DNA of 64,000 nucleotides, from positions 2,819,501-2,883,500 of the forward strand of contig NZ_CP121695.1 in the NCBI RefSeq assembly GCF_029761915.1, written 5' to 3'. A model generated the notes under the pieces. That model had not been told where the DNA came from. It searched no databases and worked only from the letters and a program-made list of their open reading frames with translations. This document shows positions 16,636-25,947 of this stretch, piece by piece. This stretch comes from Bradyrhizobium sp. CB1650. Its GTDB lineage: Bacteria > Pseudomonadota > Alphaproteobacteria > Rhizobiales > Xanthobacteraceae. Both the position numbers and the translations under genes were made by a program. The number at the start of each line of letters is the position of its first letter. The first letter of the stretch is position 1.

Positions 16636-16697
16636 GTTGACGCGTCGGGAAAAACACCGGCAAGGTGGCATCATCGAGACACGTTGCCCGCGAGGGC
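16636..16697 (+). repeat. Dispersed palindromic repeat, copy 3 (short)
   Basis: GTTGACGCGTCGGGAAAAACACC and a following GGCATCATCGAGACA match the first half of the copies at 16222 and 17023. The terminal hairpin is replaced by GCCCGCGAGGGC. Confidence 0.55.
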
Positions 16698-16737
16698 AAG
16701 CCGCTCCATCAGAGCGCCGGCATGATCGAGCTTGTAA

Positions 16738-16923
16738 CTAGTCATCCTTCGACAGATCGCGCGGGCCTTTGGGAAGGTCGATCGTGCCGCCCTCGCCGTG
16801 GACGAGGTCGCGGTCCCCGCCGTCTTTCTCGCTGGCGTCCTCGATGATCGCCTCTTGCGTCTCGTGCCTCTTATCGTGGCGCGGCTTCGGTCCCGGCAGA
16901 TATTGCGGCGTCTTGGGCATCAT
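16738..16923 (-). CDS. Small charged protein, 61 aa
   Basis: ATG at 16923 has a strong ribosome site (AGGAGG). The protein is hydrophilic and probably disordered: MMPKTPQYLPGPKPRHDKRH, then an acidic EAIIEDASEKDGGDRD and an end GPRDLSKDD. No motif; similar short basic-acidic proteins are frequent in rhizobia. Confidence 0.5.
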   Translation of the reverse strand: MMPKTPQYLPGPKPRHDKRHETQEAIIEDASEKDGGDRDLVHGEGGTIDLPKGPRDLSKDD

Positions 16924-17932
16924 GGTCGATCCTCCTGACTGAGGTAACACCAGCCAACTCGAATGGTTTTTTCGGTGAGTGCTCGGGCGGGCAACCGGAA
17001 AAGGAGCGATAGCCAAGACAAAGTTTGACGCGTCGGGCAAAACACCGGCAGAGTAGTATCATCGATACGAGTTCGTTGAAGCCCGCGCGGGAAGCAATCC
17101 GCCGCGGGTTTTTGCGTCTCGATTTGAGATCGGACGGCGACGCATCTCAACCTCGTTCCCCATAGATAATGCGTTCACGGAGCGCCGGTCGGCGCACCGC
17201 CGTCCGAGTCCGGCGCGGCAAATTCTTTGACCGATACTCAAACCTAGAAAGCGAGCCGTGATGGCGACGATTGAAAGAAAGCCTCTGCCTCCACCTGGCT
17301 CGGTGGGACCGTCACAATCAGCGCCTTCCATCGGGACGTGATGTCGCAAACCACTTCGTATTCGCGAAGGGATCCTGGTGGGATGCCGGCCGGAGAAAAT
17401 CCTTCGAGCAAACGACGAGGACCTGAAGAGGTTCAGAGGAAGTATCGTTGCTTCAGGGCATGATCCTGGTTCGTCCCTGAAAGACATGATTGACAGGTCA
17501 ACGACGAGATTCTGGACCGGGAAGGGCGCGATCACATCCAGATGGCTACTCTTGACCCCTTCGATCGAACGTGCGCGTCCTCCGATGCACCGTCAACAAC
17601 GACAAGGGAGACAACTCCGTGTCAGCTAACAAATTCATTCAGGCCGGCTACGGCTCTACGAGCCCGAGATACCTTCGGCCTGGTCGAATACGCTCTGTTG
17701 GCGCAAGTGGCTGGGATGAGCAGACAGTTGGTTCTGTTTCCGCGTCGCGGAACAGCGCCCCGCGGTTGGCCGGCGCGAACGCGAAGTGGCCCGGCAGCCT
17801 GATGGTTGCCGGTCTGTTTTTGCGTTTTGAAACTAGGCGAACCGAGGCACTTGCGGAGTCAGCGGCGCCGGGCTTTAAGTCGGTCATGCAAAAAAAGTCG
17901 GCGAACACAAGCCGATGTCGGGAGCGCGGCCC
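16924..17932. other. Repeat-bearing intergenic region upstream of the catabolic block
   Basis: About 1 kb without a convincing gene. It contains repeat copy 4 at 17023-17113, with hairpin CCCGCG (17082-17087) / CGCGGG (17103-17108) and a T run that could terminate forward transcription. A second forward hairpin lies at 17791-17812 (CCGGCAGCC, GGTTGCCGG), followed by a T-rich stretch. No MarR-type palindrome like those at 34-42 kb was seen here. Confidence 0.45.
17023..17113 (+). repeat. Dispersed palindromic repeat, copy 4, with terminator-like hairpin
   Basis: Starts GTTTGACGCGTCGGGCAAAA, then CACCGGCAGAGTAGTATCATC, and ends with the hairpin CCCGCG / CGCGGG followed by TTTTT. It is the fullest copy of the family. 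Confidence 0.65.
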
Positions 17933-19201
17933 ATGTCCACCAAGCCTCAATTGCCGGAACGATCATCGCGGGCGACGGGAGGCCCCAGCGCACTCGATGG
18001 CCTACTGGTCGTAGATTTCACGCGGGTGGTTGCCGGCCCGGCTTGCACGCAGACGCTCGGCGATTTCGGCGCGAACGTTATCAAGATCGAGAATCCGGAC
18101 GGCGGCGACGACACGCGCGCCTATGAGCACGCCGAGATCGGGGGTGAAAGTGCAGCCTATCTCAGCTTGAACCGCAACAAGCGTGGTATCGCGCTCGACT
18201 TTGGCGTGCCGGAAGCGCTCGAGATTGCGCGGGATCTGATCCGCAAGGCGGATGTTGTTGTTGAGAACTTTTCAAGCGGGGTCATGAAGAAATTCGGCCT
18301 CGACTATGAGGCGGTCGTGCCGACCAATCCACGACTGGTGTACTGTTCGATCTCAGCCTACGGGCGCAGCGGGCCATTCTCCTCGCGTCCCGGTTTCGAT
18401 CCCATCACCCAGGCGGAAAGCGGCTTCATGTCGCTCAACGGGTTCGCGGACGGTCCCCCGGTTCGCACCGGACCACCCATCGTGGACATGGCGACGGGCA
18501 TGTCCGCATGCAATGCCATCCTGCTGGCCCTGTTGGCGCGGGACCGGCTTGGCCGCGGACAGCATGTTGAAGTCGCCTTGTTTGACATCGCCATGGCGAT
18601 GACCGGCTTCTACGGCATGGCCTATCTGATCAACGGACAGAACCCGGGACGATTCGGCAATTCGCCGAGCGGATCTCCTACAGTCGGCGTCTACGAGGCA
18701 TCCGACGGGCCGCTCTACATGGCCTGTGCCAACGACCGGCTGTATCGCCGGCTGGTTGTCGAGGTGCTGAACCGGCCTGATCTCATCAGCGATCCGCAAT
18801 TCGCCACGCGGAAGGCGCGGTCCGAGAACAAGGAACTGCTGCGGGCGGCCATCGCGGAGGTCTTTGCGAGCGATAACCTCGAGAACTGGATGGCGAAGAT
18901 GAAGCTCGCCAATATTCCGGTTGGCTATCTCCGCACCGTCGAGGAGGGCTTCAATGCGCCTGAGGCGCGCCAGCGCCATCGGTTAAGCCGGATTCCGCAC
19001 CGCACGGCGGATTGGGTGCCGAACATCGAGCCACCGATCACAATGAGTGTGACCGGAGCGGTTGATCCCGTTGCCGCCCCGCTATTGGGCGAGCATACGG
19101 AGAGCGTCTTACGGGAGACACTTGGCTATGACGACCGCCGGATCGCGGAGTTGGTCGAGAAGGGGGCATTTGGGGCAGGCAAGGTCCCGACGTCGGCCTG
19201 A
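17933..19201 (+). CDS. Family III CoA transferase (CaiB/BaiF type)
   Basis: Moves CoA from a donor thioester to a carboxylic acid through an aspartyl-CoA intermediate. The N-terminus LDGLLVVDFTRVVAGPACTQ and the catalytic-site segment GPPIVDMATGMSA (Asp185) are typical, as are the small-domain motifs QHVEVALFDIAM and NPGRFGN. 422 residues is a normal length. ATG at 17933 is preferred over 17915 because GGGAG lies seven bases ahead. First gene of a forward block followed by a two-component monooxygenase, so it probably activates or recycles an acid in that pathway. The acid is unknown. Confidence 0.85.
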   Translation: MSTKPQLPERSSRATGGPSALDGLLVVDFTRVVAGPACTQTLGDFGANVIKIENPDGGDDTRAYEHAEIGGESAAYLSLNRNKRGIALDFGVPEALEIARDLIRKADVVVENFSSGVMKKFGLDYEAVVPTNPRLVYCSISAYGRSGPFSSRPGFDPITQAESGFMSLNGFADGPPVRTGPPIVDMATGMSACNAILLALLARDRLGRGQHVEVALFDIAMAMTGFYGMAYLINGQNPGRFGNSPSGSPTVGVYEASDGPLYMACANDRLYRRLVVEVLNRPDLISDPQFATRKARSENKELLRAAIAEVFASDNLENWMAKMKLANIPVGYLRTVEEGFNAPEARQRHRLSRIPHRTADWVPNIEPPITMSVTGAVDPVAAPLLGEHTESVLRETLGYDDRRIAELVEKGAFGAGKVPTSA

Positions 19202-19310
19202 ACAGAACACTTGTTCTGTCTGCAGGCAACGGTTTGCGGGCCGTTATCCTTGCTCCAGCTTGATTTGGCGAGATTGCGGCCGCATAACTGTCTCAGAGCG
19301 AGGAACACGA

Positions 19311-20540
19311 ATGGCGCCTAGTCGAGAGCCGAGCACGGGTCAGCCCGCGGGGCCGGACACCGATGAACGCGCCTATGCGACAATGATCGCAAGTGCTCGG
19401 GCGCTCCTGCCGCAATTACGCGAGCGCGCGGCACGGACGGAGGAGTTGCGGCACCTGCCGCCGGAGACCGAGCGGGGCCTGCACGAGGCGGGCCTGTTTC
19501 GCATGCTCCAGCCCAGGCGCGTCGGCGGCGCCGAGCTCGATTATGTTGCCTTGATCGACTGCGCCGAGCTGCTCGGCCAAGCGGATGCATCCGTGGCCTG
19601 GAATCTTGCCAATCTGGCAAGCCACCACTGGATGCTCGGCATGTTCGAGCCCAGGGCGCAGGATCTGGTCTGGAGCAAGGATCCAGACACGCTGATTGCG
19701 TCGTCGTTCATCTTTCCCGCAGGCCGCGCCACGAAGGTCGAAGGTGGATATCGGCTGCATGGGAGCTGGCCGTTCTCCTCGGGCGTCGCCTCCTGCGAAT
19801 GGAACATGCTGGCAAGCATAGTGTCGTCCGATGATGAGGCAGATGGCATCGAATATCGGATCTTTCTGCTTTCCAAGAGCGACTACAAGATACTCGATAC
19901 CTGGAATGTCGCCGGGCTGCGTGGCACCGGTTCATGTGACGTGGAAGTTCGGGATGCCTTCGTTCCCGCCCATATGACGGTCGCCGTCGGCGACCTCGCT
20001 GGCGGCCCAACGCCGGGGAGCAAGGTCAATCCCAATCCGCTCTACACGCTGCCGGTATTCTCGCTGTTTCCTTACGTCCTTTCCGGCGTTGCGCTCGGCA
20101 ATGCACAGGCGTCTCTTGACGACTATATCGAGGTCGTCCGTCATCGCATTTCGACCTACAATCGTGCCAAGCTGAGCGATTTCCAAAGCACCCAGGTCAA
20201 GATCGCGGAAGCCTCGGCCAAGATCGACGCTGCGCGTTTGATCATGCGTTCGGCATGCATCGATGCCATGGAGGACGCGCGGCATGGCCGCAGTCCCGGC
20301 ATGGCCGTGAAGACCAGGTATCGACGTGACGGCGCCTTCTCGGTCAATCTGTGCACCGATGCGGTCTCGATGTTGTTTGCTGCGAGCGGCGCGCGGGGCT
20401 TGTTCACGACGGGCGTGCTGCAGCGACAGTTCCGCGATGCCCACGCGATCAATTCTCACCTCGCGTTCAGTTTCGATGCGGCCGGAACCAATTACGGACG
20501 TGTGGCGCTCGGCCTGCCGTCCGAGAATCTCACGCTGTGA
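19311..20540 (+). CDS. Flavin-dependent monooxygenase, oxygenase component (acyl-CoA dehydrogenase fold)
   Basis: 409 residues of the acyl-CoA dehydrogenase fold with the family features of two-component (class D) monooxygenases such as HsaA: RMLQPRRVGGAELDYVAL near residue 65, DASVAWNLANLASHHWML near 95, and a C-terminal AINSHLAFSFDAAGTNYGR near 385. Such enzymes take reduced flavin from a partner and hydroxylate aromatic or heteroaromatic rings. The reductase gene follows after 9 bases. ATG at 19311; the frame upstream of it has no protein character. It could instead be a true dehydrogenase, but the adjacent reductase argues against that. Confidence 0.8.
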   Translation: MAPSREPSTGQPAGPDTDERAYATMIASARALLPQLRERAARTEELRHLPPETERGLHEAGLFRMLQPRRVGGAELDYVALIDCAELLGQADASVAWNLANLASHHWMLGMFEPRAQDLVWSKDPDTLIASSFIFPAGRATKVEGGYRLHGSWPFSSGVASCEWNMLASIVSSDDEADGIEYRIFLLSKSDYKILDTWNVAGLRGTGSCDVEVRDAFVPAHMTVAVGDLAGGPTPGSKVNPNPLYTLPVFSLFPYVLSGVALGNAQASLDDYIEVVRHRISTYNRAKLSDFQSTQVKIAEASAKIDAARLIMRSACIDAMEDARHGRSPGMAVKTRYRRDGAFSVNLCTDAVSMLFAASGARGLFTTGVLQRQFRDAHAINSHLAFSFDAAGTNYGRVALGLPSENLTL

Positions 20541-20549
20541 GGCCGGCCG

Positions 20550-21113
20550 ATGAATAATCTACCGAAGCATCCGGCCATACGTGATCCCGCCAACGAGCTC
20601 GCGAGCGATAATTCGTCGATCGATCCCCGCGATTTCCGCAATGCGCTCGGCACGTATGCAACTGGCGTGACGATTATCACGGCCGCGTCGCAGGACGGTA
20701 AGCCTTATGGGCTGACGTGCAACTCGTTCGCTTCGGTCTCCCTGAACCCGCCGTTGGTCCTCTGGAGTCTCGTTGTCTATTCATCGAGCCTGACCGTGTT
20801 TCAGAACGCCAGCCATTTTACCGCGAATGTGCTCGGCGCTTCGCAACAGGCGCTTGCAAACAAGTTCGCCAAGTCCTCCGACGACAAGTTCACTGGCGTC
20901 GAGTGGACACCGGGGCTTGGTAATGCTCCGGTCCTCGCCGATAGCGTCGCCAATTTTCAGTGCCGCTCCGTCAATCGCTACTACGGCGGCGATCACGTGA
21001 TCTTCCTTGGCGCTGTCGAGGCCTACGCCTACAATTCCAAGGATCCGCTGCTCTTTGCGCGGGGCACGTATGGCCGGTTCTTCGCTGATGATGAACGAAA
21101 GAAATCGCCATAG
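20550..21113 (+). CDS. NAD(P)H-flavin reductase, partner of the monooxygenase
   Basis: 187 residues of the flavin_reduct split-barrel family: FRNALGTYATGVTIITAA, PYGLTCNSFASVSLNPPLVLWSL split over residues 50-75, FTANVLGASQQALANKFA, and the end ARGTYGRFF. It makes free reduced FMN or FAD for the oxygenase encoded immediately upstream. Length and order match HpaC/HsaB-like reductases. The gap of 9 bases indicates translational linkage. Confidence 0.88.
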   Translation: MNNLPKHPAIRDPANELASDNSSIDPRDFRNALGTYATGVTIITAASQDGKPYGLTCNSFASVSLNPPLVLWSLVVYSSSLTVFQNASHFTANVLGASQQALANKFAKSSDDKFTGVEWTPGLGNAPVLADSVANFQCRSVNRYYGGDHVIFLGAVEAYAYNSKDPLLFARGTYGRFFADDERKKSP

Positions 21114-21140
21114 CGGCAATTCAGGGGCGCGCTCGTCGGC

Positions 21141-22049
21141 TCAGCGATTTGCCGTGGACAGCTTGTAGATCTCGAGAGCGTCCGCCTCCGCACCATGCGC
21201 GGCCTTGGCCAGCCTGAAAAGTTGTCCGGCGAGCGTGGCCATCGGCACCGGTGTCGATGTGGCTTGGGCGACGTCGGCGATCGTGTCGAGGTCCTTGAGC
21301 ATCGTCGCGATGTGGCCGAGGGGCGGTGAGTGGACACCCTGAGCCATCCGCGGCACGAACAACTGAAGCGGAATCGAATCCGCAAAGCCGCCGGCGAGCG
21401 CCTCGGGCAACCGGCTGGCGTCAATTCCGGCGTTCACGGCAAGGCGCGTCGCCTCAGCGAGGACGGCCATTGCGCATCCGACGATCACCTGATTGCAGAG
21501 CTTCGTGGTCTGGCCCGCTCCGGTCGGGCCCATGTGGGTGAACCTGCGTGCCATCGCCAGTACATAAGGCCGCACCCTCTCGATGTCGCCCGCTTGTCCG
21601 CCGGCCATGATCGCAAGCGTTCCTTCCTCGGCGCCCTTGGTGCCGCCCGACACCGGCGCGTCGATCCACCCCGCGCCGTTCGCAGCTTCTAGCCGACTGG
21701 CGAGATCGCGTGCGGCATCCGGATGGATCGAGGAGAAGTCCACCACGAGCTTGCCCGTGCCGGGTGCCGCTGCAAGTCCCTCGGGACCGAAGATCACCTC
21801 TTCGACGGCGGCGGCATCGGTCACGCACATGAACACGATGTCGGTGCTCGCGAGGACGCCGCGAGGCGCGGCCGCGCTCCTGGCGCCTGCCTGGACCAGA
21901 GGGGCAACCTTGCCATGCGAGCGGTTCCAGACGGTGACTTGATGACCAGCGTTGAGCAGCCGCCTGGTCATGGGTGTCCCCATCAGCCCAAGGCCGATAT
22001 AACCGAGCTTCTCGGCGCTCTGCGGGTTCGCTGTGCTTGATTCAGCCAT
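21141..22049 (-). CDS. Beta-hydroxyacid-type NAD(P)-dependent dehydrogenase
   Basis: 302 residues. The Rossmann motif GLGLMGTPM lies near residue 19, the substrate motif DAPVSGGTKGAEEGT near 127, and the catalytic Lys in TTKLCNQ near 182. These are the signatures of 3-hydroxyisobutyrate / 2-hydroxy-3-oxopropionate reductase relatives. It likely reduces or oxidises a small hydroxy acid or semialdehyde released by the pathway. It is transcribed divergently from the ABC binding protein and convergent with the flavin reductase. Substrate not predictable. Confidence 0.82.
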   Translation of the reverse strand: MAESSTANPQSAEKLGYIGLGLMGTPMTRRLLNAGHQVTVWNRSHGKVAPLVQAGARSAAAPRGVLASTDIVFMCVTDAAAVEEVIFGPEGLAAAPGTGKLVVDFSSIHPDAARDLASRLEAANGAGWIDAPVSGGTKGAEEGTLAIMAGGQAGDIERVRPYVLAMARRFTHMGPTGAGQTTKLCNQVIVGCAMAVLAEATRLAVNAGIDASRLPEALAGGFADSIPLQLFVPRMAQGVHSPPLGHIATMLKDLDTIADVAQATSTPVPMATLAGQLFRLAKAAHGAEADALEIYKLSTANR

Positions 22050-22150
22050 TGGTTGCTCCTTCTATCGCAGCGCAATGCCGTGCGACCGCTACCGCACCAT
22101 ACATCCCACGTCGCATCGCGAAAGCGGACCAGCTTGCATGGCTTGCCTGA

Positions 22151-22170
22151 ATGTTTGAACCATGAAACAT
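22151..22170. promoter_or_regulatory. Inverted repeat in a divergent promoter region
   Basis: ATGTTTGA, spacer ACCA, TGAAACAT: 8-4-8 with one mismatched pair. It lies between the divergent dehydrogenase (start 22049) and binding-protein gene (start 22227), a classic operator position. No regulator gene sits beside it. Confidence 0.45.
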
Positions 22171-22226
22171 TTGGGTCGGTCGGGTTGGGTGGCGCCAGTC
22201 GGCGCCGGAGCAGCGGAGTGGGCACC

Positions 22227-23210
22227 ATGCGAACCGTTTCGAGGTGGATCCTGGCATTGGGGGCGGCAGCGGCCGTGATGGCGGGCGCAAGCGCATCACG
22301 GACGCAGCAGACGATCCGTGTCGGGTGGACCATTCCGGCTGAGGAGTCCAAGTACTGGATGATGCGCCGGCCGGCCGAATTCCCCGATATCGGCAAGACC
22401 TACAACATCGAATGGACCCAATTCCAGGGCACCGCGCCGATGACGCAGGCGCTCGCGGCCGGCGCGTTGGATTGCGCGACGCAGGCGCCGCTGTCGCTCG
22501 CCAATGGCGTGGTCGGCGGCAATCTCAAGGCCTACATCGTGGCGCAGCACGTCTTCGAAAAGCCGGGCGGCTTTTCGGTCTATTGGGCGGTCATGGATGA
22601 CTCGCCGATCAAGACGATTGCCGATCTCAAGGGCAAAACGGTCGGTATTTCCGTGATCGGCGGCGGAACACAAGGTCCGTTCAATCTGCTCCTGAAGCAG
22701 AACGGTGTCGATCCGGCGAAGGATATCAAGCTGGTCGAGGTTGGCTTTGCCGTCTCCGAGGATGCGCTGCGCCAAGGGCGGGTCGATGCGGTCAACATGA
22801 ATCAGCCGTTTGCCGCGCGCGCGGAGGCGAAGGGAGGCACCCGAAAGCTATTCTCGCTTTCTCAGGCCATGCCGAACATAGTGCACATTCTGGAGGCCTG
22901 CCGTGCCGATTTCGTCGATAAGAATCCGGAAGTAGTGAAGGCCTATGTCCGCGATATCACCTCGGGCATGAAGAAGGCACTGGCAAATCGCGAAGAGACC
23001 TTGAAGGTGGTCTCGGAGGTTCTGAAGGCGCCCATTCCGGTGCTCGAGACTTACCTGCTCAAGGACAATGATTTCGGCCGCGACCCTGGCGCCGCGCCGA
23101 ACTTTCCCGCCATCCAGAAGATGCTGGATATCTACGCTGAGACGGGAATGCTGCCGAAACTGGATATCGCGCAGTTCAAGCACCCGACGATCGTCGCGCC
23201 GCTGCAATAG
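22227..23210 (+). CDS. ABC transporter substrate-binding protein, NitT/TauT (SsuA/TauA-like) type
   Basis: 327 residues. The signal peptide MRTVSRWILALGAAAAVMAG is followed by a periplasmic NMT1-type fold: TIRVGWTIPAEESKYWMM, TAPMTQALAAGALDCATQAP, IADLKGKTVGISVIGGGTQG. It captures a small organic ligand for the ATPase and two permeases encoded 1.9 kb downstream. ATG at 22227; the upstream extension has no signal character. A dehydratase gene is inserted between it and the rest of the transporter, tying uptake to catabolism. Confidence 0.85.
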   Translation: MRTVSRWILALGAAAAVMAGASASRTQQTIRVGWTIPAEESKYWMMRRPAEFPDIGKTYNIEWTQFQGTAPMTQALAAGALDCATQAPLSLANGVVGGNLKAYIVAQHVFEKPGGFSVYWAVMDDSPIKTIADLKGKTVGISVIGGGTQGPFNLLLKQNGVDPAKDIKLVEVGFAVSEDALRQGRVDAVNMNQPFAARAEAKGGTRKLFSLSQAMPNIVHILEACRADFVDKNPEVVKAYVRDITSGMKKALANREETLKVVSEVLKAPIPVLETYLLKDNDFGRDPGAAPNFPAIQKMLDIYAETGMLPKLDIAQFKHPTIVAPLQ

Positions 23211-23287
23211 GCGATCAGGCTGTTCGTTGATCAAGGAGTTCGTGGTGTCCCGGTCTATCCGGGACGTTGCATGAAGATGATGCACGC

Positions 23288-24982
23288 ATGAAGAAATTGC
23301 GATCACGGGTCACGAGAGACGGTCTTGACCGGGCTCCACATCGTGCGTTCATGCGCGCGATGGGGTTGGACGACGCAGCGCTTGCCAAGCCGATGGTGGG
23401 TGTCGTCAGCATGAAGGGCGAGCAGACGCCTTGCAACATGACCCATGACTTCCAGGTGGATGCGGCCAAGGCCGGGATCGAGGAGGCTGGCGGCACCCCG
23501 CGCGAGTTTTCGACGGTCTCGGTCTCCGACGGCATCAGTATGAATCACGAGGGGATGAAGTTCTCCTTGTTTTCGCGCGAATTGATCGCCGACTCGATCG
23601 AGGCCGTCGTCCACGGTCTCGCCTACGACGCGCTGATCGGATTCGGTGGCTGCGACAAGACGCTTCCCGGCGTGATGATGGGAATGGTCCGTTGCAACGT
23701 CCCGTCCATCTTCATCTATGGCGGCAGCGCGCTGCCCGGCCGTCTCGACGGGCGGACCCTGACCGTGCTGGACTCCTATGAGGCTGTCGGCAGCTTCATG
23801 ACAGGCGAGATCGACGCGCTCACGCTCGAGCGGATCGAGCGTGCTTGCCTGCCCACCGTAGGTGCGTGCGCCGGCCAGTTCACCGCAAACACGATGGGGA
23901 TGGTGTCCGAGGCCATCGGCCTCACCATTCCCAATGTCTCGATGGTGCCTGGGGTCTACGCCGAACGCGCCCAGATATCCCGACGCGCCGGCCGGCTGGT
24001 GATGGAAATGTTGGATCGCGGCGGACCGCTACCGCGCGACATCGTGACGCGGAAATCCCTAGAGAACGGTGCCGCGATCGTGGCTGCGACGGGCGGCTCA
24101 ACCAATGCCGCTCTGCATCTGCCGGCCATCGCGAATGAAGCCGGCATTACGTTCACGATCGATGATGTCGGGGAGGTCTTTTCCAGAACTCCGCTGATCG
24201 GAAATCTGCGGCCCGGGGGCAAATATACGGCAAAGGACGTGCACGACATCGGTGGCGCGGCGGTCGTGATCCGCGAGCTGATTCAAAGCGGGCATATCGA
24301 CGGGAGCTGCCTGACCGTCACAGGGCGCACGATCGGCGAAGAATCTAGCGCGGCCAATGCGCCGGATGGAGAGGTCGTCTATCCAACACGCGCGCCGATC
24401 ATGCCCGATGGTGGCGTAACGGTGTTGAAGGGGAACCTCTGCCCCGACGGGGCGGTAATCAAGGTTGCAGGACTGAAAAGCCAGTTCTTCGAGGGTGTGG
24501 CGCGCGTCTTCGAAGACGAGGAAGCCTGCGTCGAGGCAGTTCGCAACCGGAGCTACAAGGCGGGCGAGGTTCTCGTAATACGCAACGAAGGGCCGGTCGG
24601 CGGTCCCGGCATGCGCGAAATGCTCGGCGTCACCGCGCTGATCTATGGACAGGGCATGGGCGAAAAGGTGGCCCTGATCACGGATGGACGGTTCTCCGGC
24701 GCGACTCGCGGCATGTGCATCGGCTATGTGTCTCCGGAAGCTTTCGTGGGCGGCCCGCTGGCGCTTGTTCGCGATGGAGACCGAATCCGAATTGACGCGA
24801 CCGGGCGCCGCATGGATTTGCTGGTCGATGAGCAGGAACTTGCAGCGCGACGCCGCGATTGGACGCCGCGTCCGCCACGTCATCGTGCCGGAGCGCTTGC
24901 GAAGTATGCGCGGCTGGTTGGCCAGGCGCCAGGTGGCGCCGTCACGCATCAGGGTCCGGCAGATTGGCCCTGGTTCGAGTGA
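23288..24982 (+). CDS. IlvD/Edd-family dehydratase (catabolic paralogue)
   Basis: 564 residues with the family cysteines for the Fe-S cluster: EQTPCNMTH (near 48), [15 protein letters not shown] (near 125) and [16 protein letters not shown] (near 197), plus [11 protein letters not shown] near the C-terminus. Family members dehydrate dihydroxyacids or sugar acids. Position between a binding protein and its ABC transporter, with no ilv or edd genes nearby, argues for a catabolic substrate rather than branched-chain amino acid synthesis. The C-terminus (GPADWPWFE) is unlike biosynthetic IlvD. ATG at 23288. Confidence 0.85.
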   Translation: MKKLRSRVTRDGLDRAPHRAFMRAMGLDDAALAKPMVGVVSMKGEQTPCNMTHDFQVDAAKAGIEEAGGTPREFSTVSVSDGISMNHEGMKFSLFSRELIADSIEAVVHGLAYDALIGFGGCDKTLPGVMMGMVRCNVPSIFIYGGSALPGRLDGRTLTVLDSYEAVGSFMTGEIDALTLERIERACLPTVGACAGQFTANTMGMVSEAIGLTIPNVSMVPGVYAERAQISRRAGRLVMEMLDRGGPLPRDIVTRKSLENGAAIVAATGGSTNAALHLPAIANEAGITFTIDDVGEVFSRTPLIGNLRPGGKYTAKDVHDIGGAAVVIRELIQSGHIDGSCLTVTGRTIGEESSAANAPDGEVVYPTRAPIMPDGGVTVLKGNLCPDGAVIKVAGLKSQFFEGVARVFEDEEACVEAVRNRSYKAGEVLVIRNEGPVGGPGMREMLGVTALIYGQGMGEKVALITDGRFSGATRGMCIGYVSPEAFVGGPLALVRDGDRIRIDATGRRMDLLVDEQELAARRRDWTPRPPRHRAGALAKYARLVGQAPGGAVTHQGPADWPWFE

Positions 24983-25131
24983 CGCGTCGTGCGTCCTGTG
25001 AAAACAGTGACCCGTTTGGCAGGTTTCTTGCTAAGCTCGTGCCGCTGATGGAGCACGATCGGCAGGTCGATCGCGCGATATATTCGCGCACAAGTGAGGC
25101 GAGGAAGGTGGTGCCTTCGAGATCAAGCGAA

Positions 25132-25947
25132 ATGGCGGAGTCCGTCGCGACACGTACGCCGGCTTCCGCTATCATTGAGATCGATCGCGTCTCGCAAATA
25201 TTTCAGACGTCAGCGCGCAAGGATCATCTGGCGCTCTCGGACATCTCTCTGACGATCGAAGAGGGAGCATTCGTCTCCATCCTCGGTCCATCCGGCTGTG
25301 GCAAGTCGACACTGCTTTACATCGTCGGCGGCTTCGTCAGTCCGACCAGTGGCGCGGCGAAGATGAAGGGAAAGACGATCACCGGGCCAGGCCCGGATCG
25401 CGGCCCGGTGTTTCAGGAATTTGCGCTGTTTCCCTGGAAGACCGTGCTGGGCAATGTGATGTACGGACCGCGTCAGCAAGGTGTGCGGGGTAGCGAGGCG
25501 GAAGCGCAGAGCCGGGCCCTCATCGAAATGGTTGGCCTCAGGGGTTACGAGAACTTTTATCCCAAGGAACTGTCGGGTGGAATGAAACAGCGCGTCGCGC
25601 TGGCCCGGACGCTCGCCTATCATCCCGAAGTTCTGTTGATGGACGAGCCATTCGGTGCACTCGACGCGCACACCCGGACGCGCCTTCAGAACGATCTGTT
25701 GAACATCTGGGAGCGTGATCGCAAGACTGTGCTATTCGTAACTCATTCGGTCGACGAAGCCGTGTTTCTGTCCGACGAGGTCGTCATGATGTCGAAATCT
25801 CCCGGTCGCATTCGACAGGTCATCGACATCGATCTGCCTAGGCCGCGTCGCCGCAACGAGCTGTTGCTCGATCCGCGCTACCAGAAATATGTAGTCGATA
25901 TCGAGCGTATGTTCGATGAGAGCGATGAACCCGGGTCTCGCTCATGA
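25132..25947 (+). CDS. ABC transporter ATP-binding protein, NitT/TauT type
   Basis: 271 residues. Walker A GPSGCGKST (52-60), signature LSGGMKQRVALAR, Walker B VLLMDEPFGALD, and the switch His in FVTHSVDEAVFLSD. Cytoplasmic energy subunit of the importer. The start is uncertain: ATG 25132 gives a conventional N-terminus, GTG 25111 and ATG 25048 are in frame upstream. Its stop overlaps the first permease start by 4 bases. Confidence 0.88.
   Translation: MAESVATRTPASAIIEIDRVSQIFQTSARKDHLALSDISLTIEEGAFVSILGPSGCGKSTLLYIVGGFVSPTSGAAKMKGKTITGPGPDRGPVFQEFALFPWKTVLGNVMYGPRQQGVRGSEAEAQSRALIEMVGLRGYENFYPKELSGGMKQRVALARTLAYHPEVLLMDEPFGALDAHTRTRLQNDLLNIWERDRKTVLFVTHSVDEAVFLSDEVVMMSKSPGRIRQVIDIDLPRPRRRNELLLDPRYQKYVVDIERMFDESDEPGSRS

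Noticed and set aside
17571..18014. Forward frame starting near a GTG with a fair ribosome site (17621)
   Set aside because: Runs through a terminator-like hairpin and into the CoA transferase gene out of frame; no protein character after about 15 codons.
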